Positions 33,415 through 42,741 are shown, numbered from the stretch's first letter. The stretch: DNA of 64,000 bases from Sphingobacterium lactis (GCF_011046555.1 NZ_CP049246.1:1054001-1118000); one strand, 5' to 3'. Program-made: numbers and translations. The notes: a model not told the origin generated them from the letters alone.

Positions 33415-34686
33415 ATGGATCATCAAGATATTAAAAGCAGGTTTGGTATCATCGGGAATTCCCCGTTGTTAAACCGAGCCATAGATATTGCTCGCCAAGT
33501 AGCGCCTACTGATATATCCGTTTTGATTCAGGGAGAAAGTGGTTCGGGTAAGGAAGTTTTTTCGCACATCATCCACCAATTGAGTGGCCGTAAGCATGGT
33601 CCTTTCATTGCGGTGAACTGTGGTGCGATTCCCGAGGGTACCATCGACTCCGAGTTATTCGGACACGAGAAAGGTTCCTTTACTGGCGCTCATGAGGCCC
33701 GGAAGGGATACTTTGAAGTTGTCGATGGCGGGACCATTTTCCTGGATGAGGTTGGGGAACTTCCGTTAGGGACCCAAGCGCGTTTATTGCGTGTCCTGGA
33801 ATCGGGTGAATATATCCGCGTAGGTTCTTCCAAAGTACAGAAAACCAATGTCCGCGTAGTGGCGGCAACAAACGTCGATGTGTTTGAGGCCGTAAAAAAG
33901 GGAAAATTCAGAGAGGATCTGTATTACCGTTTGAATACGGTGCCCTTGCGGATCCCACCTTTACGCGAGCGTAAAGAAGATATTGTACTCCTATTTCGCA
34001 AATTCGTAGTAGATTTTGCTGATAAATACCGTTCCCCGGGCATACAATTGACCGAGGATGCGCAGGAGATGCTCAAGAATTATTCATGGCCGGGCAATGT
34101 GCGTCAATTGAAGAATATTGCCGAACAGATTGCTGTCCTTGAAAAAGAACGATTGGTCAATGCGCAGATCCTAAGCAATTACCTGCCTGCAGAACAGCAG
34201 AGCAGCTTACCTGTTCCGCTACGTGACCAATCCAAAGAGAATTTCTCAGAACGCGATTTACTCTACAAGGTTCTTTTTGACATGAAAAAGGATATGGTCG
34301 ATCTGAAGAAACTTGTTGTGGAATTGATCCAAAAAGGATTCAATCCAGGCACGATTGAGCAGAATTCTCCTTATATTAATCAACTATATCAAGAGATCCG
34401 TCCGAACTCGCCAGCATTGGGCTCGGAAGAATATGGTGCTAATCCGAATCCAACGATTACCATCCATAATCCGGGACAGGCGAACGGCAACAATGATGAC
34501 TATTTGACCTATGATACGCAAGATGTAGAAGAGGTGGAGGAGTCCTTATCGCTATTGGACAAGGAGTCTGATTTGATCAAGAAAGCCCTACGGAAGCACA
34601 AAGGCAAGCGTAAGGCGGCTGCCCAGGAATTAGGGATTTCCGAACGGACGCTTTATAGGAAGATTAAAGATTTAAATCTAGATTAA
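33415..34686 (+). CDS. sigma-54-interacting AAA+ transcriptional activator without receiver domain
   Basis: A 423-residue enhancer-binding protein that would activate sigma-54 RNA polymerase. The AAA+ domain starts at the N-terminus (about 8-235). Walker A is GESGSGKE; the sigma-54 loop is GSFTGA in GHEKGSFTGAHEARKGYFEV, a variant of GAFTGA. Walker B lies in GGTIFLDEVGELPLGTQARL, followed by VRVVAATN and the arginine-finger region FREDLYYRLNTVPLRIPPLR. A Fis-type HTH closes the protein (GKRKAAAQELGISERTLYRK). No receiver, PAS or GAF domain precedes the ATPase, so the input signal is unclear; a middle segment of about 240-370 is Asn/Gln-rich and low in conservation. It sits 22 nt after miaB and 9 nt before lptE. 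Confidence 0.9.
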   Translation: MDHQDIKSRFGIIGNSPLLNRAIDIARQVAPTDISVLIQGESGSGKEVFSHIIHQLSGRKHGPFIAVNCGAIPEGTIDSELFGHEKGSFTGAHEARKGYFEVVDGGTIFLDEVGELPLGTQARLLRVLESGEYIRVGSSKVQKTNVRVVAATNVDVFEAVKKGKFREDLYYRLNTVPLRIPPLRERKEDIVLLFRKFVVDFADKYRSPGIQLTEDAQEMLKNYSWPGNVRQLKNIAEQIAVLEKERLVNAQILSNYLPAEQQSSLPVPLRDQSKENFSERDLLYKVLFDMKKDMVDLKKLVVELIQKGFNPGTIEQNSPYINQLYQEIRPNSPALGSEEYGANPNPTITIHNPGQANGNNDDYLTYDTQDVEEVEESLSLLDKESDLIKKALRKHKGKRKAAAQELGISERTLYRKIKDLNLD

Positions 34687-34695
34687 GCACATAAG

Positions 34696-35214
34696 ATGAA
34701 AGGAACTTTTGTCGGTTATATTCTTTTGGCAGCGCTCATGGTCTTCACCATTCAAGGCTGTGGCGTAAAATATAGCCTTAGCGGTGGTTCGATTCCCGAA
34801 GGGATGAACACCTATTCCGTAGAGATTTTCGAAAATATTTCCCCCTTTGTTTCGGCAACATTGAGCCAGCAGTTTACGGAAGGTTTGAAGGAGCGCATCC
34901 GTACACAGTCCAAATTGAGCCAGGTGAACCAGGATGGCGATGCCATGTTCTCGGGTGTGATCACAAATTATGCGATTACGCCTGCAGCGGTAGAAGCTGG
35001 AGTCGACCGGGCAGCATTGAATAGGCTTTCCATCACCGTAAAAGTGAAGTATGTCAACCGAAAAGATGAATCCGGGGAAAGCGATTTTGAAGAATCCTTT
35101 ACCCAGTTCAAAGAGTTTAGGGGAGAGGTGAGTACACAGGAAAGTTCGCTGAACAGCGAAATCGTTAAGATGTTGACAGAGGATGTCTTCAATAAAGCCT
35201 TCAATAATTGGTAA
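34696..35214 (+). CDS. lptE: LptE-like lipoprotein of the LPS transport system
   Basis: A 172-residue outer-membrane lipoprotein. A hydrophobic leader is followed by the lipobox TIQGC, then VKYSLSGGSIPEGMNTYSVE and FENISPFVSATLSQQFTEGL, the opening typical of Bacteroidota LptE. LptE plugs the LptD barrel that inserts lipopolysaccharide into the outer membrane. The C-terminal half alternates strands and helices and ends in a helix (EIVKMLTEDVFNKAFNNW). The start is 9 nt after the activator gene's stop, so the two are one transcript. Assignment rests on family resemblance and context. Confidence 0.82.
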   Translation: MKGTFVGYILLAALMVFTIQGCGVKYSLSGGSIPEGMNTYSVEIFENISPFVSATLSQQFTEGLKERIRTQSKLSQVNQDGDAMFSGVITNYAITPAAVEAGVDRAALNRLSITVKVKYVNRKDESGESDFEESFTQFKEFRGEVSTQESSLNSEIVKMLTEDVFNKAFNNW

Positions 35215-35234
35215 TATAAGCGTTGTTGTTAAGC

Positions 35235-36356
35235 ATGGATCAAAGAACTGTATTTAGGAAAGCCCTTGAGAATCCCTTGGATGTATCTGTTGCCGAATTC
35301 GAGCAACTTGTTCGCCGATATCCCTATGCGCAACCTATTGTATTTGCCTTTGAACGGAAAAAATTCCTGGAAGGGCTACCGGTAGATAAACAGCGAACAC
35401 TCATTTACGCAAGCAATCCCTATTGGTTGAAAGATTACTTGCAGAAGCCTGTGCCGGAAGTTCCTGAATTGGAAGTGGATACTACAGATGACTATATCGC
35501 ATACGAAGAACTCGAGGACGAAGAAGTGGTAACGACAGATTCGGATGAAGAGCTGTATGTTGAAGATGTAGCAATTGCTGAGGATGAGGAGCAGGAAGAG
35601 ATTTCCATGGAGGGAGAGGCAATTAGTGAATCGACAGTTGAAACTGTTGTCTCGGAGGAAACGGAAGAAAAGGAGGGAATCGATGAAGAACCTGCCATAG
35701 AGCCGTTAGCATTCGATCCACCTTCGACCTACAATATCGAGAAAGAGTACGCAGAGGAAGCTTACGAGACCGAAGTGGAAAAACCAACGGAAGCGCTGGA
35801 AGTCCAAAACGAACGAACCGCAGAGGAAAACATCAGTCTGTACAATGATGAACTGATGCCTTATAGTTTCCGTTGGTGGTTGTATAAAACCAGGCTGGAG
35901 CATGCGGACACCTATCAACCGTTTTCTACGCCAAGTTTTCCGAAAGCACAGAAGGGTCAATTTGATCCACGGAAGCTGGATGAAGCCATTCTGGATCAGC
36001 AGATCCGCGAGAACATCTTCCATCTGCAGAATCCGGAGGATAAGCTGAGTGCAGAAAACCAGAAAAAAACGGTGGAGTTTAAATCCTCTGAGAAGATGGA
36101 TGAGGTCATCGATAAGTTTATCCGGGAAGAGCCTCAAATCCAGCCGCCAAAAGCTGAATCCATCAATAATGAAAACAAGGCACGTCGCAGCTCAGAAGAT
36201 CAGCTGAATGTTGTAACAGAGACGCTAGCCAACATATACGAGTCCCAGGGCATGTATGAAAAAGCAGTCATGGTATTTAGAAAATTAATTTCGGAGAATC
36301 CAGAAAAAAAATCGTACTTTGCGACCCGAATTAAAGAGATTGAACAAAAGTTATAA
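35235..36356 (+). CDS. acidic TPR-containing protein, function unknown
   Basis: A 373-residue cytoplasmic protein. I use the ATG at 35235 (MDQRTVFRKALENPLDVSVA); a TTG twelve nt upstream is rejected. Residues 1-70 are helical (ELVRRYPYAQPIVFAFERKK), 80-180 are extremely acidic and probably disordered, and the C-terminus carries one or two TPR-like units (VVTETLANIYESQGMYEKAV, FRKLISENPEKKSYFATRIK). It follows lptE by 20 nt and precedes secG by 14 nt, so it is part of the same run. Role unknown; linkage to secG and lptE suggests envelope assembly. Confidence 0.75.
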   Translation: MDQRTVFRKALENPLDVSVAEFEQLVRRYPYAQPIVFAFERKKFLEGLPVDKQRTLIYASNPYWLKDYLQKPVPEVPELEVDTTDDYIAYEELEDEEVVTTDSDEELYVEDVAIAEDEEQEEISMEGEAISESTVETVVSEETEEKEGIDEEPAIEPLAFDPPSTYNIEKEYAEEAYETEVEKPTEALEVQNERTAEENISLYNDELMPYSFRWWLYKTRLEHADTYQPFSTPSFPKAQKGQFDPRKLDEAILDQQIRENIFHLQNPEDKLSAENQKKTVEFKSSEKMDEVIDKFIREEPQIQPPKAESINNENKARRSSEDQLNVVTETLANIYESQGMYEKAVMVFRKLISENPEKKSYFATRIKEIEQKL

Positions 36357-36370
36357 TACAAATATAGAAA

Positions 36371-36751
36371 ATGGACATTTTATTTATTATCCTGATTATC
36401 ATTGTTAGTTTATTATTAGCATTTTTCGTATTGATCCAGAACCCAAAAGGGGGCGGTCTTTCAGCAGGATTCTCAGGTGGAGCAAATTTAATTGGTGTAC
36501 AGCGTACAGGTGATATCTTAGAAAAAGGTACATGGATTTTTGCAATTGGGTTGATGATTTTCTGTATTGCGATCAACATCATGGGGCCATCGGCATCCAA
36601 TGCTGGCGGTTTAGGTGATCAGATCGAAGCACCAGTGCCAACAAACAACTTGAACTTAACTCCGAATGCTACACCGAACCAAGGTACACCAGCACCAGGA
36701 ACTACTGCACCTGCAACAGCAGCACCTGCAGCAACGGATACCACCAAATAA
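36371..36751 (+). CDS. secG: SecG subunit of the protein translocase
   Basis: Small membrane component of SecYEG that assists protein export. The 126-residue protein has two membrane helices (residues 2-22, LFIILIIIVSLLLAFFVLIQ; and about 58-76, WIFAIGLMIFCIAINIMGPS) flanking the SecG hallmark NPKGGGLSAGFSGGANLIGV. A low-complexity Ala/Thr/Pro tail (about 90-126) follows, typical of Bacteroidota SecG and longer than the E. coli form. It ends the miaB-to-secG run, with a strong terminator downstream. Confidence 0.92.
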   Translation: MDILFIILIIIVSLLLAFFVLIQNPKGGGLSAGFSGGANLIGVQRTGDILEKGTWIFAIGLMIFCIAINIMGPSASNAGGLGDQIEAPVPTNNLNLTPNATPNQGTPAPGTTAPATAAPAATDTTK

Positions 36752-36774
36752 GGCGTATCTGCATAAAGAAATCG

Positions 36775-36810
36775 AAACCCCGTCTATTTTTAGATGGGGT
36801 TTTTGTTTTT
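36775..36810 (+). terminator. rho-independent terminator after secG
   Basis: AAACCCCGTCTA / TAGATGGGGTTT is a 12-bp stem with one G-T pair and a TTTT loop, followed by a long T-tract. Confidence 0.92.
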
Positions 36811-36973
36811 ACTATCATTTTGGTGTCATGATGGCATTACCGAACAAATGACTGACAATAAAAAATGACAGTTAATGCAAAAATGGCAAAAAAAAATCCC
36901 TATTTTCAATTGGCATAGTTCGTGATGCCCTAGGAATAGAGTTAACGCAAAAAATAAAAATTGATATACAATT

Positions 36974-37249
36974 ATGGCATTAAGTATTAAACCTATCGGA
37001 GACAGAGTGGTTGTTGAACCAGCTCCAGCAGAAGAAAAGACAGCATCTGGAATCTACATTCCCGACACAGCAAAAGAAAAACCATCCCAAGGAACAATCG
37101 TAGCTGTAGGTGCTGGAAAACCGGAAGAACCTCTTACTGTGCAGGTCGGCGATAAAATCTTATACGGTAAATACGCTGGAACAGAGATTACCTATGAAGG
37201 TAAAGAGTATTTAATCATGCGTGAGTCTGATATCTACGCTGTTTTATAA
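36974..37249 (+). CDS. groS: GroES co-chaperonin
   Basis: Lid of the GroEL folding chamber. The 91-residue protein has the full Cpn10 fold: [20 protein letters not shown], the mobile loop around [46 protein letters not shown] and the closing [13 protein letters not shown]. It is 80 nt upstream of groEL on the same strand. No CIRCE inverted repeat (TTAGCACTC-N9-GAGTGCTAA) is present in the 170 nt before it, so heat-shock control is probably not by HrcA. Confidence 0.97.
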   Translation: MALSIKPIGDRVVVEPAPAEEKTASGIYIPDTAKEKPSQGTIVAVGAGKPEEPLTVQVGDKILYGKYAGTEITYEGKEYLIMRESDIYAVL

Positions 37250-37329
37250 TCAAAAATCACTAAACTTTATTCAATAAGACTTGCATTTCCGTTGGAGAGC
37301 AAGCATAGAATTTTCAATTTCATATAACA

Positions 37330-38967
37330 ATGGCAAAACAAGTAAAATATAATGTTGAAGCGCGTGACGCACTGAAAAGAGGTGTGGACACATTAGCTAA
37401 TGCGGTTAAAGTTACCTTAGGTCCCAAAGGACGTAATGTTATTATCGAGAAGAAATTTGGTTCACCAGCAATCACTAAGGATGGTGTTTCTGTGGCTAAA
37501 GAAATCGAATTGAAAGAGCCCCTAGAGAACATGGGCGCGCAGATGGTGAAAGAAGTAGCATCCAAAACTGCTGATCAAGCAGGTGATGGTACGACTACCG
37601 CTACGGTATTGGCGCAAGCAATCGTTGCTCCAGGTATCAAATCCGTTGCTGCAGGTGCAAATCCAATGGATTTGAAACGTGGTATCGATAAAGCTGTAGC
37701 TGCTGTCGTTGAGAACCTTAAAACACAGTCGCAAGTAGTAGGTGCTGACAACAATAAAATCAAACAAGTAGCATCTATTTCCGCTAACAATGACGAAGTG
37801 ATCGGTTCATTGATCGCTGAAGCTATGGAAAAAGTTGGAAACGACGGTGTAATCACTGTTGAGGAAGCAAAAGGTACAGAAACTGAAGTAAAAACTGTTG
37901 AAGGTATGCAGTTTGATCGTGGTTACCTTTCTCCATATTTCGTAACGAACTCTGACAAGATGGAAGCGGAATTAGAAACGCCTTACATCTTGATCTACGA
38001 CAAGAAAATCAGCAACATGAAAGAATTGTTGCCGATCTTGGAAAAACAAGTACAGACTGGTAAACCGTTGTTGATTATTGCTGAAGACCTTGATGGCGAA
38101 GCGTTGGCAACATTGGTTGTAAATAAAATCCGTGGTTCCCTGAAAGTTGCTGCTGTTAAAGCGCCAGGTTTCGGTGACCGTCGTAAAGCCATGTTAGAGG
38201 ATATCGCTATCTTAACTGGTGGAACAGTGATCTCTGAAGAAAGAGGTTTCAAATTGGAAAATGCTGAACTATCTTATTTAGGTCAAGCTGAGAAAGTCGT
38301 TATCGACAAAGATAACACAACGATTATCAATGGTTCTGGTAATGCTGAAGATATCAAAGCACGCGTTGCACAGATCCGTTCACAAATCGAGACAACAACT
38401 TCTGACTACGATCGCGAGAAATTGCAAGAGCGTTTAGCGAAGTTATCCGGCGGTGTTGCTGTTCTTTACGTAGGTGCTGCGTCTGAGGTAGAAATGAAAG
38501 AGAAAAAAGACCGCGTTGATGATGCGCTTCACGCAACTCGCGCTGCGGTTGAAGAGGGTATCGTTGCTGGTGGTGGTGTTGCTTTCATCCGTTCTACAGA
38601 AGCTTTGTTGAACCTAAAAGGTGAAAACGAAGATGAGCAAATCGGTATTGATATCATCAAACGTGCAATTGAAGAGCCATTGCGTCAAATCTGTGCCAAT
38701 GCAGGTATCGAAGGTGCTGTAATCGTTCAGAAAGTAAAAGAAGGATCTGCAGATTTCGGTTACAACGCACGTACAGATAAATTCGAAAATTTGATTTCAG
38801 CAGGTGTTATCGACCCTACAAAGGTTTCACGTGTAGCATTAGAAAATGCAGCTTCAGTTGCAGCAATGTTATTGACTACAGAGTGTGTCCTTGCAGACGA
38901 ACCTGAAGAAAATCCAGTAGGTGCAGGTGCTCCTCCAATGGGCGGTGGCATGGGTGGCATGATGTAA
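37330..38967 (+). CDS. groL: GroEL 60-kDa chaperonin
   Basis: ATP-driven folding chamber. The 545-residue protein has the standard features: [20 protein letters not shown] and the ATPase motif [28 protein letters not shown], apical-domain [20 protein letters not shown], and the intermediate block [20 protein letters not shown]. The C-terminus is the Gly/Met-rich tail GGGMGGMM. Codon use is strongly biased, as expected for a highly expressed gene. It follows groES by 80 nt and is ended by a strong terminator. Nothing is missing. Confidence 0.98.
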   Translation: MAKQVKYNVEARDALKRGVDTLANAVKVTLGPKGRNVIIEKKFGSPAITKDGVSVAKEIELKEPLENMGAQMVKEVASKTADQAGDGTTTATVLAQAIVAPGIKSVAAGANPMDLKRGIDKAVAAVVENLKTQSQVVGADNNKIKQVASISANNDEVIGSLIAEAMEKVGNDGVITVEEAKGTETEVKTVEGMQFDRGYLSPYFVTNSDKMEAELETPYILIYDKKISNMKELLPILEKQVQTGKPLLIIAEDLDGEALATLVVNKIRGSLKVAAVKAPGFGDRRKAMLEDIAILTGGTVISEERGFKLENAELSYLGQAEKVVIDKDNTTIINGSGNAEDIKARVAQIRSQIETTTSDYDREKLQERLAKLSGGVAVLYVGAASEVEMKEKKDRVDDALHATRAAVEEGIVAGGGVAFIRSTEALLNLKGENEDEQIGIDIIKRAIEEPLRQICANAGIEGAVIVQKVKEGSADFGYNARTDKFENLISAGVIDPTKVSRVALENAASVAAMLLTTECVLADEPEENPVGAGAPPMGGGMGGMM

Positions 38968-38992
38968 TCTGCCCCAATTCCTATAAGTATAT

Positions 38993-39025
38993 AAAAGTGC
39001 TGGCCCTTTGGCCAGCACTTTTTTT
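38993..39025 (+). terminator. rho-independent terminator after groEL
   Basis: AAAAGTGCTGGCC / GGCCAGCACTTTT is a 13-bp perfect stem with loop CTTT and a following T-tract. Confidence 0.95.
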
Positions 39026-39096
39026 GTGGATATAAAGTATACCTTCCGCCCCTCAGATTTTGTATATTCGTGTAGGTCGTTTAATGCTGTTGCTTT

Positions 39097-39906
39097 ATGG
39101 AAATGTATAATATTATTGTGCTGATCGTTCTTTTCGTTGCGGGATGTGGATTGATCTATTATGTTCTGAAAAATGTAGGGAATAAAAAAGTAGTCAATGC
39201 CGTCATTCCGGACATCGATACAATTCGGGAGGTGCTGCATGCAAAGGTCGATTTTTTCAATAAACTCAAACAAGGGCAGCAGGAGGACTTTATTCAACGT
39301 GTGTCCTATTTCCTCCATACCACCAAAATCTCACCGGAGAAAGGAGCAGTGATTACCGATGAACATCGGATATTAATAGCGGCCAGTGCAACCATTCCGC
39401 TCTTTCATTTCAATACCTGGTCCTATGAAAATTTAGATGAAGTCCTGGTTTATCCCGGAACCTTTGATGAACGCTATGGTACAGAGGATGCTGACCGCAA
39501 TATCCTGGGAATGGTCGGGGATGGTGCCATGCACCGTAAGATGATCATTTCCCTTCAAGCACTCATGGGTGGATTCAGTCAGCATGCAAACAGCAATACC
39601 GCCATACATGAATTCGTGCATCTGATCGATAAAGCAGATGGAGATGTGGACGGCGTGCCGGAATATCTGATTCCAAAGGAACTCATCAAGCCTTGGATCG
39701 ATGAGATGCATGCTACTATTTCTGCAATTCGACGGGACCGGTCTGATATCCGAGACTATGCCGCTACCAACCCGGCTGAATTTCTGGCCGTGGTGTCAGA
39801 GTATTTCTTTCAGAAACCGCAAATGCTCAAATCCGATCATCCCGAACTGTATGAATTGCTTGATGAGATTTATGTCGGTAAGAAGACGATCAAGGAACCG
39901 ATTTAA
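39097..39906 (+). CDS. mtfA: MtfA-like zinc peptidase (M90 family), membrane-anchored
   Basis: A 269-residue zinc-dependent peptidase. An N-terminal membrane helix (YNIIVLIVLFVAGCGLIYYV) is followed by the MtfA domain. The zinc motif is HEFVH in NTAIHEFVHLIDKADGDVDG, and the family segment HRILIAASATIPLFHFNTWS lies upstream. ATNPAEFLAVVSEYFFQKPQ carries the third zinc ligand region (Glu in PAEF). In Escherichia coli, MtfA binds the Mlc repressor; in Bacteroidota such a role is not established. It is a single-gene unit. Confidence 0.85.
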   Translation: MEMYNIIVLIVLFVAGCGLIYYVLKNVGNKKVVNAVIPDIDTIREVLHAKVDFFNKLKQGQQEDFIQRVSYFLHTTKISPEKGAVITDEHRILIAASATIPLFHFNTWSYENLDEVLVYPGTFDERYGTEDADRNILGMVGDGAMHRKMIISLQALMGGFSQHANSNTAIHEFVHLIDKADGDVDGVPEYLIPKELIKPWIDEMHATISAIRRDRSDIRDYAATNPAEFLAVVSEYFFQKPQMLKSDHPELYELLDEIYVGKKTIKEPI

Positions 39907-40009
39907 GCAAGGTGCTGAAGGGAAGCTGAATTTTTAGCGAACAAAAGGTTCCAACTGGGGTTTTCAAATTGGGAAAACATATAGACATATAAACGAAAAC
40001 TAAAGAGAT

Positions 40010-40993
40010 ATGGAATATAGAAATTTAGGCGATAGCGAGATCAATGCTTCAGTGATTGCTTTTGGCGCATGGGCGGCAGGCGGTTGGATGTGGGGCTCGA
40101 CCGATCGGAAGGATGCTGTGGAAGCCATTATAGCCAGTTTTGAGCATGGCGTCACGAGTATTGATACAGCGCCGATCTACGGACAGGGAACCAGTGAAGA
40201 GATTGTCGGCGAAGCATTAAAGAATATCCCCAGAGATCAGACGCAAATCTTGACCAAGTTTGGGATGCGTTGGGATTTGGCAAAAGGAGACTTTGCCTTT
40301 CATAGCAAAATGAACAATGGCGACGATATCGAGATCTATAAATATGCAGGTAAGGAAAGTGTTATCCATGAGTGTGAGCAGAGTCTCAAACGATTGGGAA
40401 CAGATTACATCGATCTGTATCAAATCCATTGGCCTGATTCAACAACACCATTGGATGAGACATTTGAAGCTGTGGTCCAACTGATCGAACAGGGGAAGGT
40501 ACGCTACGCCGGCGTCTGTAATTATACCAGTCAGTTGATGGCAGAAGCCGAAATGACTGTTCCATTGGTATCCAATCAGATTCCTTTCAGCATGGTCAAC
40601 CGCGCGGTTGAGGAAGATGCCGTACCTTATTGCATCAAGCACAATAAAGCGGTGTTGGCCTATAGCCCAATGGAAAGGGGCTTGTTGACCGGGAAGATCC
40701 ATCCGGGTTATGAATTCAAGGAAGGCGATCATCGTGCGAAATTACCACACTTCCAACCTGATTTTATAAACCGCACAAATATACTCTTGGAACGAATCAA
40801 GCCATTGGCAGATGATAAAGGGGTTACCTTGGGCCAATTGGTACTGCGTTGGACGGTGGATAGACCTGGGATTACCGTGGCCTTAGCAGGCGCAAGAAAC
40901 GCCAAGCAATCTGTCGAAAATGCGAAAGCAATGGATATCCTCCTTACGGATGAAGAGTTTGATTTTATCAGCGCGGTCGTTGACGCGTTCTAA
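40010..40993 (+). CDS. aldo/keto reductase
   Basis: A 327-residue TIM-barrel NADPH-dependent oxidoreductase. The tetrad is recognisable: Asp and Tyr in SIDTAPIYGQGTSEEIVGEA, Lys in QILTKFGMRWD and His in YIDLYQIHWPDSTTPLDE. The NADPH-binding C-terminal block is ITVALAGARNAKQSVENAKA. GLLTGKIHPG and YSPMERG are typical of the AKR subfamily that includes YajO and Gcy-like proteins. A two-base-loop terminator follows the stop. Substrate unknown. Confidence 0.93.
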   Translation: MEYRNLGDSEINASVIAFGAWAAGGWMWGSTDRKDAVEAIIASFEHGVTSIDTAPIYGQGTSEEIVGEALKNIPRDQTQILTKFGMRWDLAKGDFAFHSKMNNGDDIEIYKYAGKESVIHECEQSLKRLGTDYIDLYQIHWPDSTTPLDETFEAVVQLIEQGKVRYAGVCNYTSQLMAEAEMTVPLVSNQIPFSMVNRAVEEDAVPYCIKHNKAVLAYSPMERGLLTGKIHPGYEFKEGDHRAKLPHFQPDFINRTNILLERIKPLADDKGVTLGQLVLRWTVDRPGITVALAGARNAKQSVENAKAMDILLTDEEFDFISAVVDAF

Positions 40994-40998
40994 TTCTT

Positions 40999-41036
40999 AA
41001 AGATCAAAGGCCTCGATTTCGAGGCCTTTGATCTTT
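40999..41036. terminator. bidirectional terminator between aldo/keto reductase and SnoaL-like gene
   Basis: An 18-bp perfect stem, starting AAAGATCAAAGGCCTCGA, closes a 2-nt loop. The T-tract is present in both directions and the stem reaches the stop codon of the reverse-strand gene. Confidence 0.9.
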
Positions 41037-41442
41037 AACTAATATCCCGAATGACGGAAATCTTGCCGTCCTCATTGAATTCGAAGATAGATCTGCCCTG
41101 CAGTTTGATCTGGTCACCTTGCTTATGTTCCTCGGAAAGGTCCATCGCTAGCGTAGCTACATAGTCAATATCTACTTCAATGTAATTCTCGAAATAGCGA
41201 ATACCTGTAATGGTCTGCTTCCGCTGCGAAAAGAAATCTTTCGCCGAATTCGCTTGTTCCCAAAAGGCATCCCGACCTTCCAATGAATCCGTTACTACTC
41301 CTGCCTGGATGTTCTCGAAGATCATGTTGTCGGCCAGGTTCTCGGTCATACGGACCAAGTCATAGGCGTTATACCCTGCTATGTAATTTCTGATGATGCC
41401 TTCCCTAGGATCGGCACCATGGTTTACGTCCTGATTTGCCAT
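41035..41442 (-). CDS. SnoaL/NTF2-like protein
   Basis: A 135-residue soluble protein with the alpha+beta cone fold: helices IIRNYIAGYNAYDLVRMTEN and DAFWEQANSAKDFFSQ, and strands MIFENIQAG, ITGIRYFENYIEVDIDYVAT and RSIFEFNEDGKISVIRDIS. The start is the ATG at 41442 (MANQDVNHG); an ATG eight residues upstream at 41466 is also in frame but less natural. Such proteins bind small molecules or catalyse isomerase/hydratase reactions; the particular role is unknown. It lies 34 nt downstream of the azoreductase gene and is probably cotranscribed. Confidence 0.82.
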   Translation of the reverse strand: MANQDVNHGADPREGIIRNYIAGYNAYDLVRMTENLADNMIFENIQAGVVTDSLEGRDAFWEQANSAKDFFSQRKQTITGIRYFENYIEVDIDYVATLAMDLSEEHKQGDQIKLQGRSIFEFNEDGKISVIRDIS

Positions 41443-41476
41443 TCCTAAAAATAGCAAATATCTCAAGATGAAGGAA

Positions 41477-42103
41477 TTATTTTATTGCTTTAATCATCGC
41501 GGTAATCCTTTCTTTGCCTTTTTGGAACAATTCACCACCATATTCTTCACTATCCAAGGAAATGGTTTCAATTTCGCCAATACCAATAATCCGAAAGATG
41601 GTCTCCACATATTTTGATTGAAAGTTCATGTGTTCGTTCCGTTCGCCACATCCATAACCATTATCGCCCCGAGCCGATAGGATATAGGCCTTTTTTCCGG
41701 ACAACAGTCCCACATAGTTGCCATCGGGTTCCCCAGATTCGAATTTCCACGTTTCATTGATGCGCATGATCTGATCCATATAGGACTTCACCCCACTTGG
41801 GACACCCCAGTTATACATTGGCAGGCCGAATACAATGATATCTGCTTCCTTAAGTTCACGGACCAGTTTATTGCTGAGTGCCAATGGTGCTTGGTTTTCT
41901 GCATTCCGATCGGATACTTTGGTAAAGGATGCCTTAATCCAAGCATCATCTATATGAGGTATGGGGTTTATGCCAAGATCACGAAAGATAAAATGATCGG
42001 TAGGATATAGTCGCTGCCAATTTTCCTGAAATAAGGCTGTCATCGCACGGCTCTGCGAATTGGTGATCCGGGCACTGGAATTAATAATTAAAACTTTTTT
42101 CAT
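41477..42103 (-). CDS. azoR: FMN-dependent NADH-azoreductase / quinone reductase (AzoR type)
   Basis: A 208-residue flavodoxin-fold enzyme that reduces quinones or azo compounds with NADH. The ATG at 42103 (MKKVLIINSSARITNSQSRA) is used; an upstream TTG at 42118 is rejected. ADIIVFGLPMYNWGVPSGVK is the FMN-binding loop, and ILSARGDNGYG is the second FMN contact. It is probably the first gene of a two-gene unit with the SnoaL-like protein and lies directly downstream of a Crp/Fnr-type regulator. A perfect palindrome in the 62-nt gap may be its operator. Confidence 0.9.
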   Translation of the reverse strand: MKKVLIINSSARITNSQSRAMTALFQENWQRLYPTDHFIFRDLGINPIPHIDDAWIKASFTKVSDRNAENQAPLALSNKLVRELKEADIIVFGLPMYNWGVPSGVKSYMDQIMRINETWKFESGEPDGNYVGLLSGKKAYILSARGDNGYGCGERNEHMNFQSKYVETIFRIIGIGEIETISLDSEEYGGELFQKGKERITAMIKAIK

Positions 42104-42142
42104 GTTATTTTTTTTCAAAAATATCCGAACCTTATGTTTTAA

Positions 42143-42162
42143 TTCTTAATCTAGATTAAGAA
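42143..42162. promoter_or_regulatory. perfect 20-bp palindrome, candidate operator of azoR
   Basis: TTCTTAATCTAGATTAAGAA is fully self-complementary with no loop, which favours a dimer-binding DNA site over an RNA hairpin. It lies 3 nt past the regulator stop (42166) and 40 nt before the azoR start. Confidence 0.6.
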
Positions 42163-42165
42163 ATC

Positions 42166-42741
42166 CTAGCGGTTTTGGCTTCTTAGTTTGCTGAAGAATT
42201 CCGGTGTCACGCCGAGGTAGGAGGCGATTAAATATTGTGGTACCCGCTTTGTTAAAACTGGATAACGTTGGTAAAAATCAATATATCGTTCTTCTGCAGA
42301 ATACGATAGATTGCGAACGATGCGGTGCTGGAGGGAGGCTGTATACTGCTGTAGAATAATGCGGAAATAGCGCTCCAATTTTGGGATTTCCCCTAACATT
42401 TCTTCAAATTGGCGTGAGTTGATCTGGAGGAGTGTAGTGGTTTCCAGAGCTTGAATAGCATATAGCGAGGGTTGCTGGTTTGCGAAACTTGCCAAGTCCG
42501 TAGCCCACCAATCTTCTGCGGCAAAGAAAAGAATTTCCTCTCTTCCCGATTCTTGGTTTATATAGAAGGCCTTCAGGAGACCTGATGCCACATAGCTGTC
42601 GTGTGTGCAGATTTCGCCCATCCTGAACAGGTAGTTGTCCTTAGGAAGTGTCTTCGTCGTCCAAAAAGTGCGCAGCCGCTCTTGCTCAGGAAGCGTTAGG
42701 GAGACAATACGGGATATGTTTTCTAGCAATCGCTCTATCAT
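42166..42741 (-). CDS. Crp/Fnr-family transcriptional regulator (cyclic-nucleotide-binding fold)
   Basis: A 191-residue regulator. The beta-roll effector domain spans about 15-120 (NYLFRMGEICTHDSYVASGL, EEILFFAAEDWWATDLASFA, LLQINSRQFEEML). The C-terminal part carries a helix-turn-helix (VPQYLIASYLGVTPEFFSKL) as in Bacteroidota Crp/Fnr proteins. The phosphate-binding cassette that contacts cAMP is not obvious, so the ligand may differ. It precedes azoR on the same strand, and the palindrome between them fits regulation of azoR. Confidence 0.88.
   Translation of the reverse strand: MIERLLENISRIVSLTLPEQERLRTFWTTKTLPKDNYLFRMGEICTHDSYVASGLLKAFYINQESGREEILFFAAEDWWATDLASFANQQPSLYAIQALETTTLLQINSRQFEEMLGEIPKLERYFRIILQQYTASLQHRIVRNLSYSAEERYIDFYQRYPVLTKRVPQYLIASYLGVTPEFFSKLRSQNR

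Noticed and set aside
36803-36973. Possible sigma-54 promoter before groES (TTGGCATAGTTCGTGATGCC)
   Set aside because: GG to GC spacing is wrong (13 instead of 10), so it does not fit the -24/-12 pattern. No CIRCE element was found either.
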